Below the pieces are notes generated by a model. That model saw only the letters and a program-made list of their open reading frames with translations. It was not told the origin of the DNA and searched no databases. A stretch of 41,166 bases of DNA from Pseudomonadota bacterium (GTDB lineage Bacteria > Pseudomonadota > Gammaproteobacteria > GCA-001735895), in the NCBI GenBank assembly GCA_022566015.1, contig JADFJT010000011.1, positions 1 to 41,166 on the forward strand, given 5' to 3'. The first letter of the stretch is position 1; the number at the start of each line of letters is the position of its first letter. Both the position numbers and the translations under genes were made by a program. Below, piece by piece: positions 11,709-21,335 of the stretch.

Positions 11709-12550
11709 AGCTACAGGAGCGCGTCACATTGTTTCAACAACGCCTGCAGCAGGTAATTACGCAAAGCGGGATGAATCGTTCGTCATTTGCATCATCTATA
11801 TCGGTGGATCGCTCGACCTTGTCGCAGCTTTTATCACCGGAGAATGTGCGCCTGCCCCGTGCCGATACGGTGGCTTCAATTGCCGAAAATCACCAGATCA
11901 GTATCGACTGGTTGCTCGGCTTGACTCAGCAAGGTTCGTTAGGTGCGAACATCGTGCCAGAGGCTCTGCAAGTAGATGACTATTCGACGTCTATACTCGA
12001 GAAATATCTGGAATGGTATCGAGAAGCCATCGGATACAAGATTCGATATGTGCCGACCACGTTACCGGATTTATTAAAAACCGAAGCGGTGGCAGAATAT
12101 GAATTCAATCGTTACGGTTCGGGCAAGGTCGATCAGAGTGTTCGCGATAATCAACTTTTGTTGTTACAGCAACGCCATCCGGGCAGCGAACTGGAAACCA
12201 GCCTGTCGTTACAGTCTTTACGTAGCTTTGCTCTCGGGCAGGGTATCTGGCAGGGGCTTAAGGTTCAATCACGAATAGAGCAGTTGCAGCGCATGATCGT
12301 ACTGACTGACGAACTTTACCCGGGTTTTCGATGGTTTCTGTACGATGGTAAGGAAACCTATTCGTCGTCTTTCACAATATTCGGGCCACTACGTGCGACA
12401 CTGTTTCTGGGTCATCTGTACGTGGTGGTGAATAGCATCGAACACATTCGTAAATTGACCGTGCGCTTTGACGACCTGATTCGAATGGCAATCGTGCATC
12501 CACACGAAATCCATAAAACGCTGGAGGGGCTGATCGATGAATGCCAATGA
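11705..12550 (+). CDS. XRE-family HTH transcriptional regulator
   Basis: N-terminal HTH (SGMNRSSFASSISVDRSTLSQLLSPENVRLPRADTVASIAENHQISIDWLLGL) plus C-terminal effector-like domain; start overlaps the stop of the mttB-like gene. Confidence 0.85.
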   Translation: MKLQERVTLFQQRLQQVITQSGMNRSSFASSISVDRSTLSQLLSPENVRLPRADTVASIAENHQISIDWLLGLTQQGSLGANIVPEALQVDDYSTSILEKYLEWYREAIGYKIRYVPTTLPDLLKTEAVAEYEFNRYGSGKVDQSVRDNQLLLLQQRHPGSELETSLSLQSLRSFALGQGIWQGLKVQSRIEQLQRMIVLTDELYPGFRWFLYDGKETYSSSFTIFGPLRATLFLGHLYVVVNSIEHIRKLTVRFDDLIRMAIVHPHEIHKTLEGLIDECQ

Positions 12551-12599
12551 ACTGCAGTTAGATAAATGCCCTATTCTTTAATTTCGGAGCTGATTTGGG

Positions 12600-12710
12600 A
12601 TGGTGGTGCTGTGACCGTATGCAGCATGGATGCTGCGTCCGAGCTTACATGGACGTATTTACAGCGTGTCACAGGAGTACCATCTCGAATCAGCGTTATT
12701 CCGAGCCCAT
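12600..12710. repeat. REP-like intergenic palindromic element
   Basis: Contains palindrome GCAGCATGGATGCTGC (12621-12636); shares the CATCCATG(C) core with repeats at about 21900 and 33345. Confidence 0.5.
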
Positions 12711-12743
12711 TATATCTATTTTATACGAGTTAAAAGCTAACCC

Positions 12744-14051
12744 ATGTCCCAATCTTACGATGCAATAATCATAGGTGCCGGCATTATCGGTTGTGCGACT
12801 TCGTATGCGCTCGGGCGAAAGGGCTGGAGAGTATTAAATATAGACCGTTTACCTGCCTGTGGATACGGATCTACATCGGGCTCCTGCGCCATCATTCGTC
12901 CCTACTATTCGACTCTGGACGGCTCGGCAATGGCCTACGAGTCACATTTTTACTGGCGAGATTGGGCAGATTATCTGGGTGGTGTCGATATCGATGAAAA
13001 AGGCCTGATTCAGTATATCAACTGTGGATCCCTGGTGATGAAAACCAGTCTTAACGATTTTATGAAGCCCTGTATGGCGCTAATGGATGAACTCGGCTGT
13101 CCCTATGAAGAGTTCAGCCCAGAGCAAATAGTCGAGAAACTCCCTGTCTGGAATACCGAGTCTTTCGGTCCCGCAAAACGACCGGACGATGCGGAGTTTG
13201 GTGTCGCCAATGAGATACCCCTGCAGGGTGCTGTCATGTTCCGTGCGGGCGGTTATATCAACGACCCACAACTTGCGACGCACAATATAATGCGCGCCGC
13301 CGAAAAGTTTGGGTCTAGCTTTCTCTACAACGCGCAGGTGACTGAAATTAGACGATCTAATGATCGCGTTTGCGGTGTGACCCTCGCCAATAGTGACACG
13401 ATCGATTCGCCAGTGGTATTAAATGTCGCCGGTCCTCACTCGTCAAAAATTAATCAATTGGCCGATGTTGAAAAAACCATGAAAGTTAAGACCCGTGCGC
13501 TGCGCCAGGAAGTCGCGCATGTACCCTTGCCGGAGGGTTATAATTCGGAGACGGCCTGTGTCACTTCGGATAGCGATATCGGCGTTTATACCCGGCCCGA
13601 GCATGGAAATAGTCTGTTAATCGGTAGTGAAGATCCCCCTGTGGATCAGCACGAATGGGTTGATCCCGACGATTATAATCACGATTTTACCGAGCAGTGG
13701 CGGGTACAGGTATTGCGAGTCTGCCAGCGAATACCGAATCTGGGTGTGCCGAATCAAATGCGCGGTGTGGTTGATTTATACGATGTCACCGATGACTGGA
13801 TTCCGATTTACGATCGGTCCGACCTAAACGGGTTTTATATGGCAATCGGCACCAGTGGAAACCAGTTCAAGAATGCACCGATAGTCGGCGAGATGATGGC
13901 CGACATTATCGAAGCTTGCGAAAACGGCAACGATCAGGATAAAAGTCCGATTGATTTTCAATTGAAATACATCGATCGAACCGTCACGACAGGTTTTTAC
14001 TCGCGATTGCGAGAAATCAATCAGGACAGTAGTTTCTCGGTATTAGGGTAA
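12744..14051 (+). CDS. FAD-dependent oxidoreductase, DAO family (sarcosine oxidase beta-like)
   Basis: N-terminal dinucleotide-binding motif AIIIGAGIIGCATSYALGRKG; C-terminal GFYMAIGTSGNQFKNAPIVGEMMADII. Confidence 0.88.
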   Translation: MSQSYDAIIIGAGIIGCATSYALGRKGWRVLNIDRLPACGYGSTSGSCAIIRPYYSTLDGSAMAYESHFYWRDWADYLGGVDIDEKGLIQYINCGSLVMKTSLNDFMKPCMALMDELGCPYEEFSPEQIVEKLPVWNTESFGPAKRPDDAEFGVANEIPLQGAVMFRAGGYINDPQLATHNIMRAAEKFGSSFLYNAQVTEIRRSNDRVCGVTLANSDTIDSPVVLNVAGPHSSKINQLADVEKTMKVKTRALRQEVAHVPLPEGYNSETACVTSDSDIGVYTRPEHGNSLLIGSEDPPVDQHEWVDPDDYNHDFTEQWRVQVLRVCQRIPNLGVPNQMRGVVDLYDVTDDWIPIYDRSDLNGFYMAIGTSGNQFKNAPIVGEMMADIIEACENGNDQDKSPIDFQLKYIDRTVTTGFYSRLREINQDSSFSVLG

Positions 14052-14057
14052 AAAAAC

Positions 14058-16475
14058 ATGAAGGCACACGCTCAAGTGGTAGTAATCGGTGGTGGCGTCA
14101 TCGGTTGCAGTGTCATTTATCACCTCACTAAACTCGGTTGGAAAGACGTCGTTTTGATCGAGCGTTCCGAACTTACCTCGGGCTCGACCTGGCATGCGGC
14201 GGGCGGGTTTCACACCTTGAATGCGGATACCAATATGGCTGCGCTTCAAGGCTACACCATCGGTCTTTACCGAGAGCTGGAAGAGATAAGCGGACAATCC
14301 TGTAGTCTGCATCACGTCGGTGGTATCACGCTCGCCAGTACGCCCGAACGCATGGATTTTCTTAAGGCCGCGCGCGCGATGCACCGCCACATGGGTTTGG
14401 ACACCGAGTTGGTCACGCCGGAGGAAATTAAAAAACTCAGCCCTATTACCAATACCGATGGCATACTCGGTGGGCTTTACGATCCGCTAGACGGACACCT
14501 TGACCCATCCGGTACCACGCATGCCTATGCGAAAGCAGCGCAGATGCTGGGTGCGGATATCGTTTTACGCAACCGCGTGCTGGAAACCAGTCAACAGGCC
14601 GACGGATGTTGGCAGGTAGTGACCGAACAGGGCACCATCATAGCCGAGCATCTGGTCAATGCGGCGGGCCTATGGGCGCGCGAAGTCGGTGAAATGGCTG
14701 GCGTATATCTGCCATTGCACCCGATGGAGCATCAGTATTTTGCTACCGATGATATCCCCGAGGTGTTCGACCGCGACAGCGAATTGCCGCACGTGATGGA
14801 CCCCGAAGGCGAAAGTTATCTACGCCAGGAGGGCAGGGGGCTGGTCATCGGCTTTTACGAGCAAAATTGCGAACCCTGGGCAGTGGATGGCACACGCTGG
14901 GATTTCGGCCACGAACTGCTCACCGAGAACCTGGATCGAATCGGCGCTTCGATGGAAGTGGCGTTTAATCGTTATCCGGTTCTGGCTAACGCGGGTATTA
15001 AAACCATCATTAACGGACCCTTTACCTTTGCGCCCGATGGCAATCCATTGGTAGGGCCGGTACCGGGCCTGCAAAATTACTGGTCGGCCTGCGCGGTGAT
15101 GGCCGGTTTCAGCCAGGGTGGGGGTGTCGGTTTAACTTTGGCCGAATGGATCATCGAAGGTGAACCGTCGCGCGACGTATTCGCAATGGACGTTGCCCGG
15201 TTTGGTGACTATTGCACCAAATCTTATACGCGACTGAAGGTGCGCGAAAACTACCAGAAACGTTTCGCAGTTTCTTACCCAAACGAAGAATTGCCCGCTG
15301 CGCGTCCGCTCGATACTACGCCTGCCTACGCTATTTGGCAGCAGAAAAACGCGGTATTCGGATCGGCATACGGAATGGAGCATGTCAATTATTTCGCGCC
15401 GGTCGGCGAAGAACCTTACGAAATACCTTCGTTTCGACGCTCCAATGCATTCGACACGATAGCCGAAGAATGCCTGGCTGTGCGCAACGCGGTCGGCATT
15501 AACGAGGTGCACAACTTTGGCAAATACGAAGTCAGCGGGCCGGGTGCACTCGAGTATCTCGATACCATCATGGCGGGCAGGATGCCTAAAGTCGGTCGTC
15601 TCAGTTTAAACCCGATGTTAAGCCCGAAAGGCAAAATCATTGGCGATTTTACCGTCGCGCAAATTCGTCCAGATGTTTTCCAGGTCACCGCCTCTTTCGC
15701 CGCACAGGCATATCACATGCGTTGGTTCGAACAGCATCTACCCGACCAGGGCGTGTATCTGGAGAACGTGTCAAAAACGCGCATCGGGTTTCAAATTGCC
15801 GGTCCGAATGCGCGCGAACTTTTAGGACGGGTCACTCGGGCGGATGTTTCGAACCAGGCCATTCCGTTTTTGGCTGTTTGCGAGATCGAAGTCGGCCAAT
15901 GCCAGGCAATCGTGCAGCGAGTCAGTTACACCGGAGATAGAGGTTACGAAATTTATGTACCATCACACCACCAGGTCGCGCTTTATCAAATTTTGAGCGA
16001 AGCGGGTAAAGACCTGGGACTGAAGCCCTTCGGTATGCGCGCAATGATGAGTTTGCGTCTGGATAAATCGTTCGGCTCGTGGATGCGCGAATTCAAGCCT
16101 GATTACACGCCTATGGAAACGGGGCTCGATCGTTTTATCGATTATAATAAAGCCAGCAATTTCATCGGCAAGCAGGCTGCGCTGGCAGAAAAGGAGCAAG
16201 GTGTCGAGAGAAAATTATGCACCTTTGTGGTAGAGGCCAAAGACGCCGATGTCGATGCTTACGAACCTGTCTGGCACGATGGGGAAGTGGTCGGATTCGT
16301 GACTTCGGGTGGGTATTCACACACCACTAAAAAGAGTATTGCCTACGGGTTCCTACCGGTCGGACTGATCAAAGAAGGTCGCCAGGTAGAAATCGAAATT
16401 CTCGGTGAAATGATTCCCGCAACCTTATATAAGGAACCACTATTCGACCCGAGAAATGAGTATTTGAAAGGTTAG
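14058..16475 (+). CDS. FAD-dependent oxidoreductase fused to GcvT/aminomethyltransferase domain (dimethylglycine/sarcosine dehydrogenase-like)
   Basis: 805 aa: VVVIGGGVIGCSVIYHLTKLGWKDVVLIERSELTSGSTWHAAGGFHTLN (DAO) plus C-terminal GcvT-like region (LSPKGKIIGDFTVAQ; GDRGYEIYVP; FGMRAMMSLRLDKSFGSWMREF). Confidence 0.9.
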   Translation: MKAHAQVVVIGGGVIGCSVIYHLTKLGWKDVVLIERSELTSGSTWHAAGGFHTLNADTNMAALQGYTIGLYRELEEISGQSCSLHHVGGITLASTPERMDFLKAARAMHRHMGLDTELVTPEEIKKLSPITNTDGILGGLYDPLDGHLDPSGTTHAYAKAAQMLGADIVLRNRVLETSQQADGCWQVVTEQGTIIAEHLVNAAGLWAREVGEMAGVYLPLHPMEHQYFATDDIPEVFDRDSELPHVMDPEGESYLRQEGRGLVIGFYEQNCEPWAVDGTRWDFGHELLTENLDRIGASMEVAFNRYPVLANAGIKTIINGPFTFAPDGNPLVGPVPGLQNYWSACAVMAGFSQGGGVGLTLAEWIIEGEPSRDVFAMDVARFGDYCTKSYTRLKVRENYQKRFAVSYPNEELPAARPLDTTPAYAIWQQKNAVFGSAYGMEHVNYFAPVGEEPYEIPSFRRSNAFDTIAEECLAVRNAVGINEVHNFGKYEVSGPGALEYLDTIMAGRMPKVGRLSLNPMLSPKGKIIGDFTVAQIRPDVFQVTASFAAQAYHMRWFEQHLPDQGVYLENVSKTRIGFQIAGPNARELLGRVTRADVSNQAIPFLAVCEIEVGQCQAIVQRVSYTGDRGYEIYVPSHHQVALYQILSEAGKDLGLKPFGMRAMMSLRLDKSFGSWMREFKPDYTPMETGLDRFIDYNKASNFIGKQAALAEKEQGVERKLCTFVVEAKDADVDAYEPVWHDGEVVGFVTSGGYSHTTKKSIAYGFLPVGLIKEGRQVEIEILGEMIPATLYKEPLFDPRNEYLKG

Positions 16476-16526
16476 GAAAGGTTTCAGATGAAACTCTTCC
16501 AGCCGTCGATTATCCAGGATTAAACT

Positions 16527-17246
16527 GTGCGACTTCTTGTATTCCAGCATATTGAATGCGAACATCCCGGTTCGTTGCGTGGCTTTCTGAATGCAGATGG
16601 GTTCGAGTGGCAGGCGATCAATCTACAGTGTGGTGAGGAAATTCCACCCCTGGAGAATTATGATGCACTGTGGGTAATGGGTGGCCCAATGGATGTCTGG
16701 GACATCGATGAATACCCCTGGCTTATCGCGGAAAAAGCCGCCATAAGACGATGGGTGGGCGAATTGGATAAGCCTTACCTGGGCCTTTGCCTCGGTCACC
16801 AATTATTAGCCGATGCACTAGGCGGGAAGTGTGGGCTGCAGGTGCCACCGGAAATCGGTGTACTCGATGTCTCGCTCACTGAACACGGCCAAAAAGATGT
16901 ACTTTTCGACGGTCTGCCCATACAGCAAAAATGTCTGCAGTGGCATTCCGTGTGCGTTGAACAAATTCCCGATCATTCGACTATTCTCGCCAGTTCCAAT
17001 AGCTGTCGAGTACAGGCTCTACGCGTTGGAGACAAGGCCTGGTCGATGCAGTATCACGTGGAAATTGAGGCCGACACCGTGGCCAATTGGGGTGAAGTGC
17101 CCGCTTACAGGGCCGCACTCGAATCGACCCTGGGCCCCGGCGCATTGACTTCGATTAAACACGAGGCCGATAGACACATGGCAGGATTCCTTCGATGCGC
17201 TGAAAAGCTATATCGAAATTTTATTGATAAGATTTTAGATCGGTGA
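16527..17246 (+). CDS. Class I glutamine amidotransferase
   Basis: MGGPMDVWD, YLGLCLGHQLLADALGG nucleophile elbow, MQYHVEIEADTV. Confidence 0.88.
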   Translation: MRLLVFQHIECEHPGSLRGFLNADGFEWQAINLQCGEEIPPLENYDALWVMGGPMDVWDIDEYPWLIAEKAAIRRWVGELDKPYLGLCLGHQLLADALGGKCGLQVPPEIGVLDVSLTEHGQKDVLFDGLPIQQKCLQWHSVCVEQIPDHSTILASSNSCRVQALRVGDKAWSMQYHVEIEADTVANWGEVPAYRAALESTLGPGALTSIKHEADRHMAGFLRCAEKLYRNFIDKILDR

Positions 17247-17256
17247 GTCCCGATTA

Positions 17257-17520
17257 TTAGCGTACATAGCTTGCCTCCAGACGTTGACTCAGGTCGAATC
17301 CCAGCGTTAGCTGTAATGCACTCTTCAGTTCTGCCTTGTCTTTTAGAAAAGCCTTTAGCTTGTCTTTTGGCCACGACATGTAGTGGGTTTCCTCGATAGC
17401 GACTATATCCGTCGGTGCCGAGCGCTTGGCGATCACGATCAGAATGCGCAACCATAATATGTCTCGCACCAGGAAAGAAAACAGATACAGATTATTGGCG
17501 ATGTTGATTAGATAATCCAT
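17257..17520 (-). pseudogene. Internally deleted Popeye-like / cyclic-nucleotide-binding-domain membrane protein (87 aa ORF)
   Basis: N-terminus MDYLINIANNLYLFSFLVRDILWLRILIVIA resembles the Popeye-type TM start; C-terminus SAPTDIVAIEETHYMSWPKDKLKAFLKDKAELKSALQLTLGFDLSQRL resembles the end of a cNMP-binding domain; the expected middle (remaining TMs, most of the cNBD) is absent. Confidence 0.65.
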
Positions 17521-17656
17521 AATATGCTCCCTACGTGTGGCGCGAATACTAGCATCCAGGAATCGAGGGAGAAATAAGTTGTGGTTAACGGACAGAATTA
17601 AACTATAGTAATTCTGAAATTCTTAAAAATTTTGGCTCTGGCCGAGAACCAAAGTT

Positions 17657-18046
17657 ATGAAATCTGAGGCACAAGATGATGAACGTCGTCGCTTTCATCG
17701 AGTTGGATTTCATGCCGACGCATTACTAAAATTACCGGCTGATACCCTGTCGGTAGAAATTCTCGATATATCTTTGGCAGGTGCGCTAATCAAGGTGGAT
17801 CCGACCGTGACTCTGGAGCAAGGGAGTCAGGCGTCGTTGATTGTTAGACTCAGCGAAGAAGTGCAGATAAAAATGACCGGAGATCTCCTGTCACACGGTC
17901 ATGGTAATTATGCATTGCATCGAATCTTAAGGGAACCAGAAAACGATAACCATCTCAGGCCACTGCTGGAGCTTAATCTGGGCGACCCGAAATTGATGGA
18001 GCGCGATATTCAAACTCTGATCGAAGAGTACCAGTGCAGCGCTTAA
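17657..18046 (+). CDS. PilZ-domain protein
   Basis: DERRRFHRVGFHADALLKL ... VEILDISLAGALIKVD (RxxxR and D/NxSxxG motifs). Confidence 0.85.
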   Translation: MKSEAQDDERRRFHRVGFHADALLKLPADTLSVEILDISLAGALIKVDPTVTLEQGSQASLIVRLSEEVQIKMTGDLLSHGHGNYALHRILREPENDNHLRPLLELNLGDPKLMERDIQTLIEEYQCSA

Positions 18047-18073
18047 TCATGCGCGGGACTAAATAGACATCCG

Positions 18074-19033
18074 CTACGATTCTTCGACCAGAAATCGGTG
18101 AATACGTGGCTCGAGCCATGATTGAGGTTTTAAGAAATTGCTTTGCCAAAATCCCACATGCCCTCCATGATGGGATAATTCGAGTGTGACAGTGGCCGAC
18201 AGCTCGTCTTTCTCCGGGAGAACTCGTGCCGACATGAATGGGTCATCGACGGATTGAATAATTAATACAGGCTTTTCAATTCGGCCCAAAAATTGCCGAG
18301 AACTACATCTTTGATAGTAATGCTCGGCGCCATCGTATCCATGAATCGGCGCGGTAAAGCAATCGTCAAACTCACGAAAATTTCTCATCGAACCTGGGGA
18401 CGGAAAAGAGAATCTACTTTGTGCGAGTAAATCCTTTTTCAGCTTTAGTTTTTTAATCATCCTTTTCAGTAAGCTAGACTGGTAGACTTTCGCGAATCCA
18501 CGATCCATCTCATCTGAGCAGATATCGAGCCTCATCGGCACAGATACAGCCACTGCGCCGTGAATGCTGGGGTCAGTGTCATCTTCGCCCATATATTTGA
18601 GAACCAGATTGCCGCCGAGTGAATAGCCGAGCAGAATTATTTTATTAATGCCCAGTAGTTTTAAGTGTTCGATAACCAGTTTGAGATCATCGGTGGCACC
18701 TGAATGGTAACTGCGTAATAGTCGATTGGGCTCTCCGCTGCAACCCCGAAAATGCATTAAAACTGCCGCAATTTGGTGCCGGTTACAGTAATTAAGTATG
18801 CGTTTAACATAAGACGACTGTATTGAACCTTCTAGTCCGTGCAGAATCAAAAGGGTAGTATCCGAACGCGCCTGGGACCACATTAAATCGATGAAGTCAC
18901 CATCGGCTAACTCGACCCTTTCTTTATCGACAACCGGGCTGGCAGGATGAATGATACTGGGCAGGATGGTTTGCAGGTGACGATTTGGCAGAAACCAGGC
19001 CGGTTTAAATAAGCTTTGTTTGATCATAATCAA
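18074..19033 (-). CDS. YheT-family alpha/beta hydrolase
   Basis: FKPAWFLPNRHLQTILPS ... LLILHGLEGS ... HFRGCSGEPNRLLRSYHSGATDDL ... LLGYSLGGNLVLKYMGE ... HHGGHVGF. Confidence 0.93.
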   Translation of the reverse strand: MIMIKQSLFKPAWFLPNRHLQTILPSIIHPASPVVDKERVELADGDFIDLMWSQARSDTTLLILHGLEGSIQSSYVKRILNYCNRHQIAAVLMHFRGCSGEPNRLLRSYHSGATDDLKLVIEHLKLLGINKIILLGYSLGGNLVLKYMGEDDTDPSIHGAVAVSVPMRLDICSDEMDRGFAKVYQSSLLKRMIKKLKLKKDLLAQSRFSFPSPGSMRNFREFDDCFTAPIHGYDGAEHYYQRCSSRQFLGRIEKPVLIIQSVDDPFMSARVLPEKDELSATVTLELSHHGGHVGFWQSNFLKPQSWLEPRIHRFLVEES

Positions 19034-19097
19034 TTCTTTGGATTGTATTCATAACGTTTTTTGGCTAGCCTGCACGCACTTTTATCCCTGGCTCACG

Positions 19098-19724
19098 ATG
19101 TCTGATACACCTCTACTTGAAATTAGCAATCTCGCCTGTATTCGCGATGACCGGGTGCTGTTCGAGCATATTAGTTTATCGCTAACAGCCGGGCAAATGC
19201 TATTAGTGGAAGGCCCTAATGGGAGTGGTAAAACCAGTTTATTGCGAATTATCACCGGATTGAAGCTGGCCGACGAAGGTGAGGTACTTTGGCAGGGAAA
19301 GTCTATCCAGCAATTAACCGCAGATTATTACGAGCAGATCAATTATGTTGGCCATCACGATGGGGTAAAACGCGGACTCACCTGTCTCGAAAATTTGCGC
19401 CTGGTGCAGGCGATGGGTAAACCCTCAGCGCTGGATCTGGATTCGGCACTGGAACAGGTTAATCTATATCGTTATGGCGATACTGAGGTGCGTAACTTAT
19501 CGGCCGGGCAAAAACGCAGGTTGGCGCTGGCACGGTTACTGGTAACTGAATCCGAGCTATGGATACTGGATGAACCTTTTACCTCGCTGGATCAGGCCAG
19601 CATGAAATTGTTTAAATCATTGTTCGAACGACATCTGCAAGATCGAGGTTTGATCGTGATGACTTCGCATCACGTAATTGAAATGCCCGAGGCGCAGGTA
19701 AAACATCTGGAACTAGGCGAATGA
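19098..19724 (+). CDS. ccmA: Heme exporter ATP-binding protein CcmA
   Basis: Walker A EGPNGSGKTSLLRI, signature LSAGQKRRLALARLL, Walker B LWILDEP; first gene of ccm cluster. ORF track start (19020) is extended; ATG 19098 is likelier. Confidence 0.95.
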   Translation: MSDTPLLEISNLACIRDDRVLFEHISLSLTAGQMLLVEGPNGSGKTSLLRIITGLKLADEGEVLWQGKSIQQLTADYYEQINYVGHHDGVKRGLTCLENLRLVQAMGKPSALDLDSALEQVNLYRYGDTEVRNLSAGQKRRLALARLLVTESELWILDEPFTSLDQASMKLFKSLFERHLQDRGLIVMTSHHVIEMPEAQVKHLELGE

Positions 19725-20404
19725 ACCGTCTGTCTCTCACACAGGCTTTCGTTTATCTCCTGCGACGGGATCTGACGCTGGCCTATCGAAATCGGGCCGA
19801 ATTTACCAACCCATTGCTGTTTTTCGTATTGGTGATATCGCTGTTTCCACTGGCAATCGGGCCATCACCAGCATTGTTGCAATCTATTGCTCCGGGCATT
19901 ATCTGGGTTGCCGCGCTGCTCGCCGCGATGTTATCGCTGGATAGTATTTTTCGCTCCGACTTTGATGATGGCTCGCTCGAACAATTATTGCTCAGTGCGC
20001 ACCCGGTACCGGTTCTGGTAATGGCCAAAGTTTGTGCACACTGGCTCGTGACCGGCGCGCCTTTGCTGCTGATAGCGCCAGTGCTGGCAGAAATGCTCGG
20101 TATGCCCTCATCGGCGCAGGGAGTATTGTTTTTAACCATATTGATAGGAACTCCGATACTGAGTTTACTCGGATCAATTGGTGTCGCATTAACGGTCGGC
20201 CTGCCGAAAGGTGGTATAATTCTGTCTATTCTGGTGTTGCCTCTTTACGTGCCAGTATTAATCTTTGCGGCTAGTGCAATCACAGGCGCAGTCGGTGGCC
20301 TAAATGTGTCAGCACAAATATACATGTTGCTGGCATTTTTGTTTTTAGCGCTCTCCCTGTCCCCCTGGGCAACCGCTGCAGCGCTTCGAATGAGTATGAG
20401 TTAA
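19721..20404 (+). CDS. ccmB: Heme exporter permease CcmB
   Basis: Multi-TM; RRDLTLAYRNRAEFTNPLLFFVLVISLFPLAIGP; overlaps ccmA. Confidence 0.95.
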   Translation: MNRLSLTQAFVYLLRRDLTLAYRNRAEFTNPLLFFVLVISLFPLAIGPSPALLQSIAPGIIWVAALLAAMLSLDSIFRSDFDDGSLEQLLLSAHPVPVLVMAKVCAHWLVTGAPLLLIAPVLAEMLGMPSSAQGVLFLTILIGTPILSLLGSIGVALTVGLPKGGIILSILVLPLYVPVLIFAASAITGAVGGLNVSAQIYMLLAFLFLALSLSPWATAAALRMSMS

Positions 20405-20419
20405 TGAGTATGAAGAAGT

Positions 20420-21154
20420 ATGTTTTTGTGGTTTCATAAATTAGGCTCAGCGCCACATTTTTACCGGATCGCGGGACAATGGATACCGTGGCTGGGTGCC
20501 TTGTTTGCATTGTTATTGGTCGCAGGGCTTTATGGCGGATTGGTGCTGGCGCCACCGGATTACCAGCAGGGCGATAGCTACCGAATTATCTTTATTCACG
20601 TACCGTCTGCCTGGATGTCGTTATTTATCTATCTGGTGATGGCCGCTTGCGGGCTTGTGATTGTCGTCTGGCGTATGAAGTTGGCTGAAGTCGTTTTAAT
20701 CAGCAGCGCACCGATAGGCGCGAGTTTCACATTTCTTGCGCTGGTCACGGGGTCACTCTGGGGCAAACCGATGTGGGGTACCTGGTGGGTATGGGATGCG
20801 CGCCTGACTTCGGAATTGATTTTGCTGTTTTTGTACCTGGGTGTGATCGGCCTGCACAATGCGATAGAAGACAAGCGCGTGGCCGCGAGGGCGGTTGCTA
20901 TCCTGGCCATTGTGGGTGTGGTCAATATCCCGATTATTCATTATTCTGTGGAATGGTGGAATTCGTTGCACCAGGGTCCGACAGTGACCAAGTTTGACAA
21001 GCCCTCGATCCACTGGAGCATGTTGATACCACTCTTGCTGATGGCGCTTGCTTTTCAAGTTTATTATGTGCTCGCTCTGTTTAAAAGATGCCGGACCGAG
21101 CTATTACAACGCGAACGCAATAGTAAGTGGGTCGAAGAAATCAGCAAATTATAG
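20420..21154 (+). CDS. ccmC: Heme transport protein CcmC
   Basis: VPSAWMSLFIYLVMA ... GSLWGKPMWGTWWVWDARLTSELILLFLYLG (WWD-type motif). Confidence 0.97.
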   Translation: MFLWFHKLGSAPHFYRIAGQWIPWLGALFALLLVAGLYGGLVLAPPDYQQGDSYRIIFIHVPSAWMSLFIYLVMAACGLVIVVWRMKLAEVVLISSAPIGASFTFLALVTGSLWGKPMWGTWWVWDARLTSELILLFLYLGVIGLHNAIEDKRVAARAVAILAIVGVVNIPIIHYSVEWWNSLHQGPTVTKFDKPSIHWSMLIPLLLMALAFQVYYVLALFKRCRTELLQRERNSKWVEEISKL

Positions 21155-21174
21155 GAACTTTTCAGGTTAAATAC

Positions 21175-21333
21175 ATGTCAGAATTTCTCGATATGGGCGG
21201 ATACGCCATTTATGTCTGGCCCTCGTATGGGTTGGCGATGATTGTTCTATGGCTGAACTGGTATTTGCCGGGGCGGCAACACAAAGAGGTATTACGACAA
21301 TTGAAACGACGTCATCGAGACGGGGATAAATAA
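21175..21333 (+). CDS. ccmD: Heme exporter protein CcmD
   Basis: MSEFLDMGGYAIYVWPSYGLAMIVLWLNWYLPGRQHKEVLRQLKRR, single-TM CcmD between ccmC and ccmE. Confidence 0.92.
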   Translation: MSEFLDMGGYAIYVWPSYGLAMIVLWLNWYLPGRQHKEVLRQLKRRHRDGDK

Positions 21334-21335
21334 TT

